Source of the DNA: a virus
DNA length: 64,000 nucleotides
Strand: one strand, 5' to 3'
IMG/VR virus record: IMGVR_UViG_3300049726_000088
Coordinates: 1-64,000 of that record
The notes under the pieces: generated by a model
What the model was told of the DNA's origin: nothing
The model's database searches: none
The model's input: the letters and a program-made list of their open reading frames with translations, nothing else
Shown here: positions 25,688 to 33,459 of the stretch, in pieces
Position numbering within the stretch: the first letter of the stretch is position 1
Layout of the letters: every line of letters starts with the position of its first letter
Program-made: the position numbers and the translations under genes

Positions 25688-25948
25688 ATGGATAATTTTA
25701 AAAACATATGGTTTATTTTTCCAGTAATGGTATATTACTTTTTAGAATCTATTGTTATTGCGATTTTTATTTCCGTTATATGGAAATTAGTATTACAATC
25801 ACTTACTACAATTAATATTACATATTTTCAATGGGTATGTATAATTTGGATTATTAAAGTGATATTTTTTGATGTATTTAAGTTATTATCTGGATTATCT
25901 ACAATGAATAATCAAAATAAAGAAACCGAAGAAAAACAAATATTATGA
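25688..25948 (+). CDS. Small membrane protein, 86 aa
   Basis: Two hydrophobic segments (about residues 8-32 and 48-66) and a hydrophilic tail. Not recognised. Overlaps the next gene by 4 nt. Confidence 0.6.
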   Translation: MDNFKNIWFIFPVMVYYFLESIVIAIFISVIWKLVLQSLTTINITYFQWVCIIWIIKVIFFDVFKLLSGLSTMNNQNKETEEKQIL

Positions 25949-26160
25949 AATATGCGAAAGAAACTCCAAGACTAACCGTTAAATTTATTAATGCTGATAC
26001 AGAAAAAACACTTTTTGAAATAAATGACAGGACATGGTTAAATATAGGTGAAATTTTTTCTGATTATTACATTGATGCAGTAATGAAAACTGAGATGAAA
26101 GACAAAAAAATGCCTACCAATCTTATGGTATTGGCAGTCGGTGAATATAAGTTAAAATAA
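25945..26160 (+). CDS. Hypothetical protein, 71 aa
   Basis: Not recognised. Beta-rich and small; last gene before a strong terminator. Coupled to the preceding membrane gene by a 4-nt overlap. Confidence 0.6.
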   Translation: MKYAKETPRLTVKFINADTEKTLFEINDRTWLNIGEIFSDYYIDAVMKTEMKDKKMPTNLMVLAVGEYKLK

Positions 26161-26182
26161 GACCATTTTTTATTTAAAATAC

Positions 26183-26210
26183 AAAAACACGTACAAAAAT
26201 ACGTGTTTTT
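26183..26210 (+). terminator. Intrinsic terminator
   Basis: An 11-bp perfect inverted repeat AAAAACACGTA/TACGTGTTTTT with a 6-nt loop and a T tract follows the stop at 26160 by 22 nt. The symmetric A/T tracts could also stop transcription from the other side. Confidence 0.85.
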
Positions 26211-26263
26211 TGTAACATTTATGCTTGTTTTTCGTATATTCAAGTAAACAAATAAATAAAAAG

Positions 26264-26866
26264 ATGAAAAAGTTTATTGGATTATTAATAATTGTTCTGT
26301 TTACTGCCAATTTGTTTGGGCAAAAACAACATCTACAACTAAGTCGATTTAGAACATACCCATCATATATTGATGTTGATGAAACAAGAGTTTGGTGCGC
26401 ACAAAAGGGTGGAGATTTAAATGAATATTTAAAAACAAGAACATATTCATTTTATGGTGAAAATGGCAAATTGTATTTGATTTCATATGCAGATACACTT
26501 AATATTCAGAATTTTCCTGTTTTACATTATGGAGAAAAAATAGAAAGGAATCTTTATTTACTTCGTTATGATAATGGTAAATGGAATGTTGCCTCAGATA
26601 TTATTCAAACTGATTATAATGGTTGTACTTCTAATGGTGAAGCATCATATAGTTATACATATTTAAGTAAAACTGACCTTAAAGATTTACTTTATGTTAA
26701 AAATGGTGTTAGCAATGGATATGTAAAAAAATTGGATAATGGTAATGTAGAAATACGCTTATTGATAATTATCAGTGATAATGGACATGATGATGATTAT
26801 TATTGGAAAACTTGGCGTTTTACACCAAAAAGTGATGGAACATATGATATTAAAGAAATAAAATAA
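26264..26866 (+). CDS. Secreted protein of unknown function
   Basis: An N-terminal signal peptide is clear: MKKFIGLLIIVLFTANLFGQ, with cleavage expected after LFG or just past it. The mature part (about 180 aa) is beta-rich. Function not recognised. A longer frame begins at 26225, but the signal peptide places the start at 26264. The protein would be exported to the periplasm of the infected cell. Confidence 0.7.
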   Translation: MKKFIGLLIIVLFTANLFGQKQHLQLSRFRTYPSYIDVDETRVWCAQKGGDLNEYLKTRTYSFYGENGKLYLISYADTLNIQNFPVLHYGEKIERNLYLLRYDNGKWNVASDIIQTDYNGCTSNGEASYSYTYLSKTDLKDLLYVKNGVSNGYVKKLDNGNVEIRLLIIISDNGHDDDYYWKTWRFTPKSDGTYDIKEIK

Positions 26867-26901
26867 ATGATAAAGGTAGTTCCATTTATACAAACAACAG
26901 G

Positions 26902-26930
26902 GAGCGAGAAGTTCAAACAATTTCTCGCTC
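26902..26930 (+). terminator. Intrinsic terminator
   Basis: A 9-bp perfect stem GAGCGAGAA/TTCTCGCTC with an 11-nt loop, followed by TTTCTTT. It lies 35 nt after the secreted-protein gene, inside a longer reading of the next frame. Confidence 0.75.
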
Positions 26931-26947
26931 TTTCTTTCACTATTGAT

Positions 26948-27301
26948 ATGCTATATCCAGTATTTAATGAAAAATCTTGTGAAACTCTTTTTGAGGGTTG
27001 GCATTGTAAGAATATGATGAATTGGTATAGATTCACGAATGATGATAAAATTATTCTTGAATTTTATCCAAAACATTATGTTATTTATAAAAATGTTTCA
27101 AATACTGTAAAATATATATTATCAATACCAGTTACCATTAATGATTTTATTAATGATATAGAAAGATTCGGTATTCAACTTTATTGGATGGATTGGATTG
27201 ATAAGAATTTTGAACCTAAAGAATATTTACATGTTAATGAAATAAAGAATTATTATATTGATTTACTTACCAAGATGGGAAAATCAAATGAATTACAATG
27301 A
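26948..27301 (+). CDS. Hypothetical protein, about 117 aa
   Basis: Not recognised. The frame is open from an ATG at 26867, but that start would place a GC-rich terminator hairpin inside the coding region, so the ATG at 26948 is preferred. Aromatic-rich (WYRF, LYWMDWIDKNF) with no catalytic motif. Confidence 0.55.
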   Translation: MLYPVFNEKSCETLFEGWHCKNMMNWYRFTNDDKIILEFYPKHYVIYKNVSNTVKYILSIPVTINDFINDIERFGIQLYWMDWIDKNFEPKEYLHVNEIKNYYIDLLTKMGKSNELQ

Positions 27302-27302
27302 A

Positions 27303-27334
27303 TTTGCATATTAAAATAATTTTACATATATTTG
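27303..27334 (+). promoter_or_regulatory. Bacteroidetes-type promoter, GNAT gene
   Basis: TTTG (27303-27306), 20 nt, TATATTTG (27327-27334), an exact match to the Bacteroidetes sigma-A consensus. The ATG at 27339 follows after 4 nt, which would make the mRNA leaderless. Confidence 0.5.
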
Positions 27335-27338
27335 CATA

Positions 27339-28073
27339 ATGAATGATAGTGATTGGAGATTATGGAGTAATATCACATTCAAAACACAGGGTTATCGTAA
27401 AAATTTTGACCTTGTAAATGATGATGAAAATATTATTACCGAATATGAAGGATGTGTATCAGAAATTAAAATAGCTAATCAAGAACCACCACTTATTATT
27501 GGTGAATATGGATTTTCAGTGTGGAATATTGAATTAGGAATAAAATTTGACGTGAATTTGAATAAATTAATTACAGAACGTATTGTTGAAAATACTTTTT
27601 CTGAATTAATAAATGTTATTCAAGATAAAGAAATTGAAATAAAAGATTTTAAAAAAATTGTTTTTATTTATTCTTTTATTTTACGTAAAGATTATCGTAA
27701 ACGTGGAATAACTGAAGAGTTCATTGAAATGATTTATAGGGATTTTTATGATAAAAACACTGCAATTATTGCATTAATTAAACCATTTCAAGATAATTCT
27801 ATTGATGCTGATTATTATTATAATCGTAAATCAGTACAAGTTAGAGAAAATTTAAAATTATTTGAAATTATTAAAGTTCCAGCACATGAATATTATTTAC
27901 TTGATGAATTAGTTAAGAAAAAAGATACTGAAATAAATGAATATAAATTATTTGCAATCGCTAATAAATGTGGTTTTAATAGAATTAACAATTCTTATTT
28001 ATTTCTATATTCACCAGAAAAAACAATCGAAAGAATGTTGGAAAAACGTCAATATGTAAAAATAATTGAATAA
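27339..28073 (+). CDS. GNAT-family N-acetyltransferase-like protein
   Basis: The acetyl-CoA-binding motif A of GNAT enzymes is recognisable as IYSFILRKDYRKRGITEEFIEMIYRD (about residues 107-132, with RKRGI in place of R/QxxGxG/A). Strands on either side fit the fold. 244 aa. The acceptor is unknown; a protein, tRNA or small molecule are all possible. The next gene starts 5 nt after its stop. Confidence 0.6.
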   Translation: MNDSDWRLWSNITFKTQGYRKNFDLVNDDENIITEYEGCVSEIKIANQEPPLIIGEYGFSVWNIELGIKFDVNLNKLITERIVENTFSELINVIQDKEIEIKDFKKIVFIYSFILRKDYRKRGITEEFIEMIYRDFYDKNTAIIALIKPFQDNSIDADYYYNRKSVQVRENLKLFEIIKVPAHEYYLLDELVKKKDTEINEYKLFAIANKCGFNRINNSYLFLYSPEKTIERMLEKRQYVKIIE

Positions 28074-28078
28074 AATTA

Positions 28079-28288
28079 ATGGCAAAGAAAAAAAATAAAT
28101 TATCTAAATTTTATTATCATGAAGCACTTGATAGGTCTCATGTAGTTAGTATGATTATTGAAACTCATTTAATTGAACATCCTGTTTTTATAAAACATAA
28201 AAAATTAAGAAAAAAGATTGAAAAAGTACAAGATATTTTATATGATGTATATCAAATAGTTGGTAATTTAGAATTTAAAAAACGTTGA
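28079..28288 (+). CDS. Hypothetical protein, 69 aa
   Basis: Not named. A small basic, helical protein (YHEALDRSHVVSMIIETHLIEHP) of a kind often seen in large phages; no function is established. Confidence 0.65.
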   Translation: MAKKKNKLSKFYYHEALDRSHVVSMIIETHLIEHPVFIKHKKLRKKIEKVQDILYDVYQIVGNLEFKKR

Positions 28289-28320
28289 AAATCAATTGTT
28301 TAATAAATTAAAAATATCAC

Positions 28321-28330
28321 AGTATTTATA
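28321..28330 (+). promoter_or_regulatory. Late-promoter-like motif AGTATTTATA
   Basis: Exact copy of the decamer, 33 nt before a TTG that opens a 48-codon frame and upstream of a terminator-like hairpin. Confidence 0.35.
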
Positions 28331-28363
28331 TCTGCTTATAAATTTAAATTAAAACAATAAAAT

Positions 28364-28510
28364 TTGAAACAATTAAAAAAAACATATAAATTTGCCGATT
28401 CTACTGAAAGTACAGGTCAAATTTCTCCAATATATAAGGCAATACCCGAAAAAATAGTGTTTTTCGGGCATTTTAGTTTAAAAATGCCACTAATTTGTGG
28501 TAATATTTAA
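28364..28510 (+). CDS. Possible small protein, 48 aa, TTG start
   Basis: An open frame starting at TTG encodes a plausible polar protein (KQLKKTYKFADSTESTG). A strong hairpin (28445-28468) lies inside the frame, which argues against its second half being coding. It could be a short gene, the 5' remnant of a structural gene, or a small RNA read as protein. Confidence 0.3.
   Translation: MKQLKKTYKFADSTESTGQISPIYKAIPEKIVFFGHFSLKMPLICGNI
28445..28468 (+). terminator. Hairpin, probable terminator
   Basis: A 9-bp perfect stem CCCGAAAAA/TTTTTCGGG with a 6-nt loop. The T-rich tail is short (CATTTTAG). Together with the upstream promoter-like boxes (TTTG 28363-28366, TAAATTTG 28387-28394) it could bound a small RNA of about 75 nt. 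Confidence 0.55.
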
Positions 28511-28572
28511 AATTTTTATAGTTAGCAACTAATTGATTTTCAATAAATAACATTATTATTAAAAATTAAATT

Positions 28573-29253
28573 ATGAAAAAAATATTATTTATGACTGTAA
28601 TTCTCTTTACTTGTATTATGAGTGCTACAAATATTGGTAATCCTAATATGATGAGAACTCATGGTAGTGATAATGAAAGAGTAAAACTTAATCAAATTAA
28701 ACAACAAAAGAGATTAGAAAAAATACATAAAATGATTGATACTATTGAGTTTCAGGCAGAGATTAAAATTCCAAATTATGTAGATACTAATGATATAGAA
28801 TTTATATATGATAAAACAATGGAATTTCAATTACCAATAAGAACGATTTTTAGATTAGTATTTAATGAATCAAAATTTATTGATACTATTGTTTCACCTG
28901 TAGGTGCAAAAGGTTTTTTTCAACTTATGCCGGAAACAGAAGATGCATATTCGTTAATGCTTAATATTGACACATTTAATTTTACTTATAATCAAAAAAA
29001 TATATATATTGGATTAACAATGGTAAAAGATTTATATGATTATTGGCGTGGTAAAGGTTGTACTGATAAATATTCATGGAAATTAACTCTTGCATCATAT
29101 AATGCAGGTATTAAAAAAGTATTTAAATTTCGTGGTATTCCACCAATTCAAGAAACAATTAATTATATAGATTATATATTAAGAAGGCATTCAAATTCTA
29201 AATTTTATACTAATATAAAGAAAAATGAGAACAAAACTAAAATCGGCACATGA
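28573..29253 (+). CDS. Secreted lytic transglycosylase (SLT fold)
   Basis: A signal peptide (residues 1 to about 18) precedes a linker and an SLT-type domain: NESKF carries the catalytic Glu (E99), then SPVGAKGFFQLMPET (about 108-122) and ASYNAGIKKV (near 180), the hallmark motifs of goose-lysozyme-like transglycosylases. It cleaves peptidoglycan glycan strands. Export by the signal peptide would place it in the periplasm, so it may serve lysis without a holin or remodel the wall. Confidence 0.88.
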   Translation: MKKILFMTVILFTCIMSATNIGNPNMMRTHGSDNERVKLNQIKQQKRLEKIHKMIDTIEFQAEIKIPNYVDTNDIEFIYDKTMEFQLPIRTIFRLVFNESKFIDTIVSPVGAKGFFQLMPETEDAYSLMLNIDTFNFTYNQKNIYIGLTMVKDLYDYWRGKGCTDKYSWKLTLASYNAGIKKVFKFRGIPPIQETINYIDYILRRHSNSKFYTNIKKNENKTKIGT

Positions 29254-29530
29254 AGAACAATATTCTGATGGTAGTAAAACATTAGGAATTATATTTAATT
29301 ATTCTCTCGAAGTTGAAAATGATGGATGGAAAGAAAGTTTCGCATTTATTTTTAATCATGAAAATAATATGTATATTTTCTTTGATACAATGTTCGATAT
29401 GTTTAACTATTTACTTAATGGAGTTTATAATATAAGATGTGCTTATATGGAAGAAGATGAATATGATAGTTATTATGATGCACCATATATTGAAGATAAA
29501 TTTGCTAATATATTGAAATGGATTAATTAA
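29225..29530 (+). CDS. Hypothetical protein, 101 aa
   Basis: Not recognised. Acidic and aromatic-rich with a YMEEDEYDSYYDAPY stretch. It overlaps the transglycosylase end by 29 nt in another frame; a later start would remove the overlap, but no alternative ATG is near the beginning. Confidence 0.55.
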   Translation: MRTKLKSAHEEQYSDGSKTLGIIFNYSLEVENDGWKESFAFIFNHENNMYIFFDTMFDMFNYLLNGVYNIRCAYMEEDEYDSYYDAPYIEDKFANILKWIN

Positions 29531-29553
29531 ATCTATTTCAGTATTTATTATTA

Positions 29554-29724
29554 ATGATAAGTATAAAAAACGATATTGAAGCATATAATCTTTGGAACAA
29601 ACTATCTTATGATGATAAGGTCAAATTACTATCAGAATGGAATTTTTGGGTAGGATTTAGCCAATATATATATGGATACTTACCTGAAGACCTTAAAGAA
29701 AAATTAAGGCTTAAAATCGATTAA
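29554..29724 (+). CDS. Small protein, 56 aa
   Basis: An ATG-initiated frame encodes a compact helical protein (YNLWNKLSYDDKVKLLSEWNFW, then LPEDLKEKLRLKID). Codon use matches the neighbours. It ends 14 nt inside the 3' end of the convergent patatin gene. Not recognised. Confidence 0.6.
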   Translation: MISIKNDIEAYNLWNKLSYDDKVKLLSEWNFWVGFSQYIYGYLPEDLKEKLRLKID

Positions 29725-30667
29725 AATATTGTTTTTTAGTAATTGGCTGGAAAACCTCAATTCTTTTTGGGTCTAATGCCGTATTATATCCTTCTTCCCA
29801 CCAAGCAAGCATTTCTTCTTGATTAAATATCATACTATTTGAACTTAATTTTCTTGGTAACCAATAGATTGTAACTTTTGTACCTTGTCGATTTAATTTT
29901 TTTATTCTATCATAAAAATATTCAAATTCAATATCATATCTCATAGCATTAATACTGGTGGTTACATTTTCCATAAGACTATTAATTTTTTTACCTTCAT
30001 AAACGTCAGTATTTTTTGTTCTATGCAAAATAATATCAATTTCATTAAATCCTTTATTTATTAATTGATTAATACCAACCAAATCTGTTAAACCACCATC
30101 ACTCCATAAACCGACATGAAAACTTCCAGTTTCATTATTCCAACTTTTTTTAACTAAAGAAGTAAAAAATGGAACATTGGTACTACACCACATCCAATCT
30201 TTCATATCTTCATAATCTTCATTTAATGAACTAAAATAATGTATTTTTGAAGGTACTTGTGCAAAATTTTGTGTACCAACTAATATTTCTTTATTTTGTT
30301 TTCTTAATTCATTAAAATATTGTTTGGGAAAAAATTTATCAATTGTTTTTCTTAAAACATTTGATGTGCAAATAGTTTTTTGTTTTAATAATAATGATAT
30401 TATTATTGGTAATATTCTAATATTACCTGTTTTTGAAATAGGATATGGTTTATACCAATATGTATCAAAAATATTTTTATTTGTAACTGTTGTGTATCCT
30501 GCTTTAAGTAATTCCCATTCTTTTAATGCAGCAAGTGGTGCTAATAAACTTCCAGTTGATACTCCAACAATGGTGTTATAATCTTTATTAATTCTTGCTA
30601 AAGTACCACCACCGAATGCACCCCAAGCACCACCACTTGAAATGACACACCCCTTTTTTATTTCCAT
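29711..30667 (-). CDS. Patatin-like phospholipase
   Basis: All patatin landmarks are present: the oxyanion loop SSGGAWGAFGGG (about residues 10-21), nucleophile elbow GVSTGS with S37, and the catalytic dyad Asp in SDGGLTD (D190). Patatins hydrolyse acyl esters of membrane phospholipids. The protein lacks a signal peptide, so it would act on the inner face of the host membrane, perhaps in lysis or signalling. 318 aa, full length. Patatins also serve in bacterial anti-phage systems, so a phage copy is notable. Confidence 0.85.
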   Translation of the reverse strand: MEIKKGCVISSGGAWGAFGGGTLARINKDYNTIVGVSTGSLLAPLAALKEWELLKAGYTTVTNKNIFDTYWYKPYPISKTGNIRILPIIISLLLKQKTICTSNVLRKTIDKFFPKQYFNELRKQNKEILVGTQNFAQVPSKIHYFSSLNEDYEDMKDWMWCSTNVPFFTSLVKKSWNNETGSFHVGLWSDGGLTDLVGINQLINKGFNEIDIILHRTKNTDVYEGKKINSLMENVTTSINAMRYDIEFEYFYDRIKKLNRQGTKVTIYWLPRKLSSNSMIFNQEEMLAWWEEGYNTALDPKRIEVFQPITKKQYFNRF

Positions 30668-30731
30668 AATTATCTTACTTTTTTAATTTATTAATTTCTT
30701 GTTTTAGATAATTAATTTCTTTATGTTGTTA

Positions 30732-31544
30732 TTATAATTGTCTTAATTCATTCATGAGTTGAATGACAAGGTTTGTTTGTGTAGCTGATTGTAATGATAT
30801 AAATTCAAGAGTTTCTTCTGGGTTTTCTACGACATTATTCCAATAATATTTTGATAATTCATTATTTGGTAATAAATCTACCGTTCTTTTAAGATTCATA
30901 AAATCAGAAATTAGCATTAATGGCATATAATCATAACCATTGAATTTCCAGACATTAATAGTATCAATAATACCAGATTCCCAAGGTTTCATAATTAAAC
31001 TTTTTTTCAAAATTAATGGTAATTCTTTATTTGTTTTAAATTTATTTTTGTTAATTATAAATCTTTTAATTAAAAGGGGAATATCATGACTTATGATATT
31101 ATGTCCACAAAGCATTGGAAAATTCTTAGGGGTTGATAATTCACCATCACTTGATAATTGATGTAAAATATCCATAAATTGTTCAATTATATTATGTTCA
31201 TTTTCTCCTGTAAATTTTTTTAAACTTCTTTTCAATGTACCATTTTCCATATATAACATTGCATATGTTATAGTAATAATTCTACTATATTCAGGATAGT
31301 TTGGTGCATTATTTTGATACATGGATTCTTCAAATTGGCGAAGTTCATCACCTACAAGGTCTTTATATATTTTATCTGGATAATGTTTATTAAACGCTAA
31401 ATCTTTCCAACTATCAAATAAAGATTTGTTTTTTTCTTCAAGGTCTTTAAGTGTAGAATAAATAAGAACTGATTTTACATTAAAGAAAAGCATTTCATAA
31501 ATGCTTGCTTTGTTAAATACATCTTCAAATAATTGATTTGCCAT
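30732..31544 (-). CDS. PolB-type 3'-5' exonuclease-like protein, first catalytic motif lost
   Basis: The body resembles the predicted PolB-like 3'-5' exonucleases: YSRIITITYAMLY, a glutamate-rich helix, then LCGHNIISHDIPLLIKRF (about residues 145-162) with the second Asp. The first motif (usually LDIET) reads LIYST near residue 27, so the two metal-binding carboxylates are missing. It is probably inactive or a structural homologue. After the stop, two TAA codons interrupt a frame that continues as a leucine-zipper-like sequence (EINYLKQEINKLKK), suggesting a truncated C-terminus. Confidence 0.6.
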   Translation of the reverse strand: MANQLFEDVFNKASIYEMLFFNVKSVLIYSTLKDLEEKNKSLFDSWKDLAFNKHYPDKIYKDLVGDELRQFEESMYQNNAPNYPEYSRIITITYAMLYMENGTLKRSLKKFTGENEHNIIEQFMDILHQLSSDGELSTPKNFPMLCGHNIISHDIPLLIKRFIINKNKFKTNKELPLILKKSLIMKPWESGIIDTINVWKFNGYDYMPLMLISDFMNLKRTVDLLPNNELSKYYWNNVVENPEETLEFISLQSATQTNLVIQLMNELRQL

Positions 31545-31585
31545 ATACGATTGTTTTTATATTATAATACAAATGTAATTAATCT

Positions 31586-31948
31586 TTAATTAATATTAAA
31601 GAGAAAATGTAAATATTTTGAAATTGTTGAACGATTTTCTTTTTTTATTTGATTATAAATATCTTGAATATCTTCGAAACTATATGAATTTAATTCCTCA
31701 ATATCATCAACATCATATTTACCTTTTGAATGTTTTATGATATATGGAATTAGTTTAGTTTTTTTAAGTTCTTTTTGTTTCTTTTTTTTATTAATTTCTT
31801 TTAGATAAAAATTACCCATTTTTTCAATTTCAGAAATTGTTTGATTTTTCTTTCGTACAGTATCTGTTTCAAGATATTCATTAAATGCTGTAATATCTTT
31901 ATCATCATCATTATAATCAATTGATAATATTTTTTTATCAATAGTCAT
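31586..31948 (-). CDS. Hypothetical protein, 120 aa
   Basis: Not recognised. Highly charged and helical, with a lysine run (KEINKKKKQKELKKTK) in the middle. It follows the gene at 31953 by 4 nt and could be a scaffold- or core-type protein (inference). Confidence 0.6.
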   Translation of the reverse strand: MTIDKKILSIDYNDDDKDITAFNEYLETDTVRKKNQTISEIEKMGNFYLKEINKKKKQKELKKTKLIPYIIKHSKGKYDVDDIEELNSYSFEDIQDIYNQIKKENRSTISKYLHFLFNIN

Positions 31949-31952
31949 AAAA

Positions 31953-32480
31953 TTATTCTTTATCGATTTCTAATAGTTCTGTGGTTGTTTTTGTTGTACT
32001 TGTTTCACCAGTAGATAAAATTACTTTAGGTTGTCTGGTTTTTTTTAATTTCTTTTCATCATTATTGTCTTTATGTATGTTTTTAACGAAATTATCATTA
32101 ATTTTCTTAAATGAATTTTCTTTTAATTCATCTAATTCTTTAAAGAATGCACTTGCTTTTTTTTCAAGACCCTTTTTCATTTCTTCCATTTGCAATTTAA
32201 ATTCTTCTTCTTTTTCGGCAATTTTCTTATTGGTGTTAATAATAATTTCAAAAAATGCAATTAGGTCATCAATAACAATATTTTGATTTTTAGGTGATAT
32301 TTTTATCATTTTACCTGATTTATCTTCAGCTAAAATTTCACATTTAATTTCATCATTTTCGTCAAAAACCCAATTATTCGGTATTCCAATTTCTATTTCA
32401 TACCAACCATTGACAGTATTTCGAGTTATTGAAATTAAGTAACCTTCTACTAGCTGTAGTGCTAATTCAATTGTTTTCAT
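31953..32480 (-). CDS. Coiled-coil protein, 175 aa
   Basis: Beta-rich N-terminal half (about 1-80), then a long charged coiled coil (about 85-150) and a Thr-rich acidic tail. Not recognised. Directly follows a small membrane protein gene with no gap. Confidence 0.6.
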   Translation of the reverse strand: MKTIELALQLVEGYLISITRNTVNGWYEIEIGIPNNWVFDENDEIKCEILAEDKSGKMIKISPKNQNIVIDDLIAFFEIIINTNKKIAEKEEEFKLQMEEMKKGLEKKASAFFKELDELKENSFKKINDNFVKNIHKDNNDEKKLKKTRQPKVILSTGETSTTKTTTELLEIDKE

Positions 32481-32675
32481 TTAAAATAAATATGTAAAAA
32501 ATATTCCTAAAGAAATCCATAATATGATTTTTTCAGAAATTGTTAAAACAAATTGTGTTTCTTTGTCTAATTTAAACCTCCCATACATTTTTATAACTAA
32601 ATCACCAAAGATATATATCATAAAAATGATGGAAGATATAAATAAAAATTGATATATTTCAGTTAATATATTCAT
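32481..32675 (-). CDS. Small membrane protein, 64 aa
   Basis: Two hydrophobic segments (about residues 8-27 and 44-62) joined by a short basic loop, the layout of a class II holin. Given the nearby endolysin (33459-34145) this is a holin candidate, but by topology alone. Confidence 0.5.
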   Translation of the reverse strand: MNILTEIYQFLFISSIIFMIYIFGDLVIKMYGRFKLDKETQFVLTISEKIILWISLGIFFTYLF

Positions 32676-32956
32676 TATTCACCGTGACTCTGACCTTGAT
32701 GTACTTGTCCTTTAGGTATTACTTGTTGCTGAGTATTTGTTTCGGCAGCAGGTACGGGTGCTGGTTCTTGAAAATATTGGGCAACTAAACCAATTTGTGC
32801 ATTCAAAATTGAAATGCTTCGAAGTCTACAAGCCATGTTATCAATTTTTTCTTTATAATTTGTATTTGGGTCTGATGCAAGACGAACTAATTCAAGTTCT
32901 TCATAATACTTGTTGTTGTTTAAATAATTTAATAAATCAAGTTTCAAATTTGCCAT
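32675..32956 (-). CDS. Hypothetical protein, 93 aa
   Basis: Not recognised. A helical N-terminal part and a proline/glutamine-rich disordered tail (PAPVPAAETNTQQQVIPKG). It shares one base with the next gene's start (32675). Upstream is a promoter with the CCTTG box. Confidence 0.6.
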   Translation of the reverse strand: MANLKLDLLNYLNNNKYYEELELVRLASDPNTNYKEKIDNMACRLRSISILNAQIGLVAQYFQEPAPVPAAETNTQQQVIPKGQVHQGQSHGE

Positions 32957-32996
32957 AATTCTTTTTGGTTTTAAAATAATATTATTTTTATGTTCG

Positions 32997-33028
32997 TAAA
33001 TTTAATTATAATAAATACAATATGCAAG
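32997..33028 (-). promoter_or_regulatory. Phage promoter, CCTTG class
   Basis: Minus strand: CTTG (33028-33025) within AAAATCCTTGCAT, 20 nt, TAAATTTA (33004-32997). The 13-nt -33 region is identical to that before the SbcDC-like gene. Confidence 0.45.
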
Positions 33029-33033
33029 GATTT

Positions 33034-33459
33034 TTAGACAATCTCTAAAACATTTTTTTCTTGATTAATTGATTTGTCATAAATATTATATATTTCAATT
33101 AAGATATTAATTATATTTTTGTTCTTTTGATTATCAATTTCGAATATATTTCTCCAAAATTTTTCATAATATCCTATTGATGTATCCTGATTATTATTAA
33201 CTTTATAAAATTGATGGTAATAATATGCATAAAAATATTCTTTTAACTCTTTATTTTGACTAAAATCAATACTTTCTTGTTTAAATTCATCACAAACTTT
33301 ATTAAAACACCATATATAGTGATTACGAATATCTTCATCAGCACTTAAACTTTCTCTATCAATATAATAATTAAAAATATAATATAATAAATTCATAGCA
33401 AAATCTTTATAGATTTCAACTCTATCTTTAACTATAATATATTTTTGAACACTACTCAT
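33034..33459 (-). CDS. Hypothetical protein, 141 aa
   Basis: Not recognised. Helical, rich in Tyr and acidic residues, no cysteine cluster or membrane segment. It shares one base with the stop of the endolysin gene, so the two are translated together; an accessory lysis role is possible. Confidence 0.55.
   Translation of the reverse strand: MSSVQKYIIVKDRVEIYKDFAMNLLYYIFNYYIDRESLSADEDIRNHYIWCFNKVCDEFKQESIDFSQNKELKEYFYAYYYHQFYKVNNNQDTSIGYYEKFWRNIFEIDNQKNKNIINILIEIYNIYDKSINQEKNVLEIV

Noticed and set aside
31568-31575. TACATTTG box upstream of the PolB-like gene as a promoter
   Set aside because: No TTTG/CTTG box at 19-21 nt; a lone -7 box is expected often by chance in such AT-rich DNA.
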